DNA of 6,629 nucleotides. It comes from Chloroflexia bacterium. GTDB lineage: Bacteria; Chloroflexota; Chloroflexia; Thermomicrobiales; UBA6265. Both the position numbers and the translations under genes were made by a program. Every line of letters starts with the position of its first letter. Position 1 is the stretch's first letter. The stretch covers positions 1 to 6,629 of the forward strand of contig JACDBO010000384.1 of the NCBI GenBank assembly GCA_013694885.1, written 5' to 3'. Below, piece by piece: positions 5,332 through 6,629 of this stretch. The notes beneath the pieces were generated by a model. That model made no database searches. It was not told the origin of the DNA and saw only the letters and a program-made list of their open reading frames with translations.

Positions 5332-5548
5332 TAAATTAAATCCATCGTCAAACGGAGGCGAGACGGTTCCCGTAGGTGTACCTGTCCGTGAGCCAGGATG
5401 TGCAAGCACAACGTCACGATCAAACCTCGTTCCCAGCCCCGGAGGGGCTTCCGAGGTTGAGCGCGGCGGCTTTAGCCCCGCGCATGGCGGGCACGGCCAT
5501 ACCACCCCTGGCGCGCGGTCCGTCGCTCACTGGCAATGGCGCCGGGTT
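5332..5548. repeat. Intergenic repeat-like region with two hairpins
   Basis: No credible gene. Hairpin 1 spans 5420-5460: an outer AACCTCG (5423-5429)/CGAGGTT (5452-5458) stem, extended by TCA/TGA with one bulged A, enclosing an inner AGCCCC (5435-5440)/GGGGCT (5444-5449) stem with a GGA loop. Hairpin 2 spans 5461-5483: GCGCGG/CCGCGC with an inner GGCT/AGCC. Such double, GC-rich stem-loops in a gap resemble dispersed repeat elements (REP/MITE-like). They could also end transcription from the 5782 gene, though no T-run follows on the minus strand. Confidence 0.5.
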
Positions 5549-5782
5549 CTACCCGCCCGCGATCGGCGCCACAATCTGATACTCCTCGACCTCCGGGTCG
5601 AATGGCGCGCGGTCGAGGACATGCACGCCGTCGACCTTTTTCGAGATCGCGCAGCCACTCTCCCGCGCCTCACGCAAGATCCGCTCGGCTTCGGCGATGG
5701 ATCGCCGCGCCTCCTCGGTCTCGGTGGTCTCCCACGCGACGACCTGGTGCCCGCGACGGTTGGCGACAATGATCCGACCCAT
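5549..5782 (-). CDS. Small protein ending in Gly-Gly, possible beta-grasp fold
   Basis: A 77-aa protein. The frame extends to 5878, but AAAGGAGG lies 6 bases before the ATG at 5782 and the extension is Gly/Arg-rich shadow sequence. Predicted elements in order: strand GRIIVANR, strand HQVVAWE, a long charged helix (ETEEARRSIAEAERILREAR, residues 21-40), strand CAISKKV, strand GVHVLDR, and a final strand EEYQIVAPI followed by AGG at the very C-terminus. A beta-hairpin, helix and further strands ending in an exposed Gly-Gly is the general plan of ubiquitin-like and sulfur-carrier (ThiS/MoaD) proteins, but I see no sequence signature of a named family, and no E1- or JAB-type partner is in this window. 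It is followed on the same strand by the 173-aa unrecognised gene. The gene call is solid. The role is open. Confidence 0.8.
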   Translation of the reverse strand: MGRIIVANRRGHQVVAWETTETEEARRSIAEAERILREARESGCAISKKVDGVHVLDRAPFDPEVEEYQIVAPIAGG

Positions 5783-5788
5783 AACCGG

Positions 5789-5796
5789 CCTCCTTT
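5789..5796 (-). promoter_or_regulatory. Strong Shine-Dalgarno deciding the 5782 start
   Basis: AAAGGAGG on the minus strand with 6 bases to the ATG at 5782-5780, a near-perfect site and spacing. It rules out the longer frame starting at 5878. Confidence 0.75.
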
Positions 5797-5895
5797 GCCG
5801 TGACGCTCGCCCCCTGGCCTCACCCGGCCACCCGCCCCATCGGGGCCCCATCCTACGCCCGCCACCCCCCAAACGCAACCCTCCCCGAGAGGGTC

Positions 5896-5917
5896 GAGGA
5901 CAGAGGAAAGAGGACAG
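5896..5917 (+). repeat. GAGGACAG direct repeat
   Basis: GAGGACAG occurs at 5896-5903 and 5910-5917, 14 bases apart, with purine-rich AGGAAA between. It forms part of the repeat-rich stretch between panC and the Gly-Gly protein gene. Confidence 0.6.
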
Positions 5918-5942
5918 TCGTTAGTGGACCTTTTTACTGTCC
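5912..5942 (-). terminator. Possible weak terminator after panC
   Basis: GGACAGT (5912-5918) pairs with ACTGTCC (5936-5942), 7 bp around a 17-base loop. On the minus strand the hairpin follows the panC stop directly and is trailed by a pyrimidine-rich CTCTTTCCTCT, not a true T-run. Weak evidence for termination. Confidence 0.3.
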
Positions 5943-5961
5943 CCTATCCCCTATCCCCTAT
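5941..5961. repeat. CCCCTAT heptamer tandem repeat, three copies
   Basis: CCCCTAT repeats three times exactly. On the minus strand this is three ATAGGGG units. It overlaps the last codons and the stop of panC. The three G4 tracts plus a nearby GG on the minus strand fall short of a standard four-tract G-quadruplex. Confidence 0.85.
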
Positions 5962-6629
5962 CGTGACGTTGTCGATCAACCGCGTCCCCCCGACCGTCGC
6001 CGCGATGATCGCGCGGGCGCCGGGAACGAGGCGGTCGAGCGGGTCCAGCGTCGCCGGGTCGACGATCGCCAGGTAGTCGAGCCGCACGCCCGGTTCGGCG
6101 AGGACCGCCTTCTCACCGCCGGCCAGCAGCACGTCGATCTCCGTCACACCCTCGTCGACCGCGGTCCGCATCCCAAACAGCGCCCGCCACAGCACCGCCG
6201 CTCGCCGCCGCTCCGCCGCCGAGAGGCGAGCGTTGCGCGAGCTCAGCGCCAACCCGTCCGCCTCCCGCACCGTCCGGCAACCGACGATCTCGCCCGGCAG
6301 CGCCAGATCGGCGTGGAGCCTCCGGATCACCACCAACTGTTGAAAATCCTTCTCGCCGAAGTAGGAGCGCGCCGGGCGAACCTGGTTCAGCAGCACCGCC
6401 ACCACCGTCGCCACCCCCTCGAAGTGGCCCGGCCGCGCCGCCCCCTCCCAGCGGTCGGTCAACCCGGCCACATGGACGCTCGTCGCGAAGCCCGGCGGGT
6501 AGATCGCCTCGACCGCCGGTGCATAGACCAGGTCGGCCCCCGCCTCGACCGCCAGCGCGACATCTCGGTCAAGGTCGCGTGGATACCGTTCCAAATCATC
6601 TGGATCGGCAAACTGCGTCGGATTGAGGA
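5944..6629 (-). CDS. panC: Pantothenate synthetase (5' end missing)
   Basis: Enters from the right edge in frame at 6627. It joins pantoate and beta-alanine, with ATP, to make pantothenate (vitamin B5) in the cytoplasm. Visible signatures: LNPTQFADPDDLERYPRDLD at the edge (the usual NPTQF and YPR motifs), ADLVYAPAVEAIYPPGF, LTDRWEGAARPGHFEGVATV, the ATP-site YFGEKDFQQL, and LALSSRNARLS, the KMSKS-like loop. It closes with VGGTRLIDNVTI, the normal end of the family. About 228 codons are present. Roughly 50-60 residues, including the HxGH motif, lie beyond the window. The apparent TTG start at 6594 is not real, because the family motif NPTQF lies upstream of it. Odd: the last four residues (GDRG) and the TAG stop are encoded by the CCCCTAT repeat. 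Confidence 0.96.
   Translation of the reverse strand, partial: LNPTQFADPDDLERYPRDLDRDVALAVEAGADLVYAPAVEAIYPPGFATSVHVAGLTDRWEGAARPGHFEGVATVVAVLLNQVRPARSYFGEKDFQQLVVIRRLHADLALPGEIVGCRTVREADGLALSSRNARLSAAERRRAAVLWRALFGMRTAVDEGVTEIDVLLAGGEKAVLAEPGVRLDYLAIVDPATLDPLDRLVPGARAIIAATVGGTRLIDNVTIGDRG

Noticed and set aside
5332..5505. N-terminal extension of the 173-aa protein to 5505
   Set aside because: It would translate through two strong palindromes, has no ribosome-binding site, and the resulting Pro/Gly/Thr-rich stretch looks non-coding.
5941..5961. G-quadruplex in the ATAGGGG repeat
   Set aside because: Only three G4 tracts are present. The next G-run is a GG some way off, so a standard four-tract quadruplex is not supported.
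1..6629. CRISPR array, tRNA, rRNA or transposase gene
   Set aside because: No regularly spaced direct repeats of CRISPR size, no cloverleaf-like sequence and no transposase motifs were seen on either strand.

Overview
High-GC bacterial DNA with short intergenic gaps and clear Shine-Dalgarno sites. Gene content and style suggest a Chloroflexota genome, probably Thermomicrobia (Sphaerobacter-like). This is an inference from sequence style; no marker gene settles it.

Layout. Bases 1-1911 (minus strand) hold three genes read in the order 1911 to 1: a 160-aa protein with a Cys/His cluster, a 96-aa protein with one C-terminal membrane segment, and a terminase large subunit-like ATPase/nuclease that runs off the left edge. 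A perfect GAAC-N4-GTTC palindrome (LexA/SOS-box type) lies just upstream, so this looks like a damage-inducible prophage, gene-transfer-agent or domesticated phage-packaging remnant. Bases 2272-2814 (plus) encode a small secreted protein, probably DUF4352-like, whose frame is cut by one in-frame TGA but otherwise continues intact to its natural end. A hairpin at 2847-2879 separates it from a convergent minus-strand block.

That block reads, from 4634 down to 2890, a Phd/YefM-type antitoxin, a PIN-domain toxin (ATGA overlap) and a phosphotriesterase-family metallohydrolase. The antitoxin promoter carries a 26-bp interrupted palindrome centred on TGTACA, the core known from YefM operators.

Further right, all on the minus strand, are an unrecognised 173-aa protein (4810-5331), an intergenic region with two strong hairpins, a 77-aa protein ending in Gly-Gly with a beta-grasp-like predicted order of elements (5549-5782), and the C-terminal three quarters of pantothenate synthetase PanC (5944-6629, entering from the right edge). 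The panC stop codon lies inside a short tandem repeat.

The most interesting points are the SOS-like control of the terminase cluster with its non-canonical Walker B, the interrupted but otherwise intact secreted protein, the possible ubiquitin-like Gly-Gly protein and its neighbour, and short repeat elements placed at gene ends. No rRNA, tRNA, CRISPR array or complete insertion sequence was seen.
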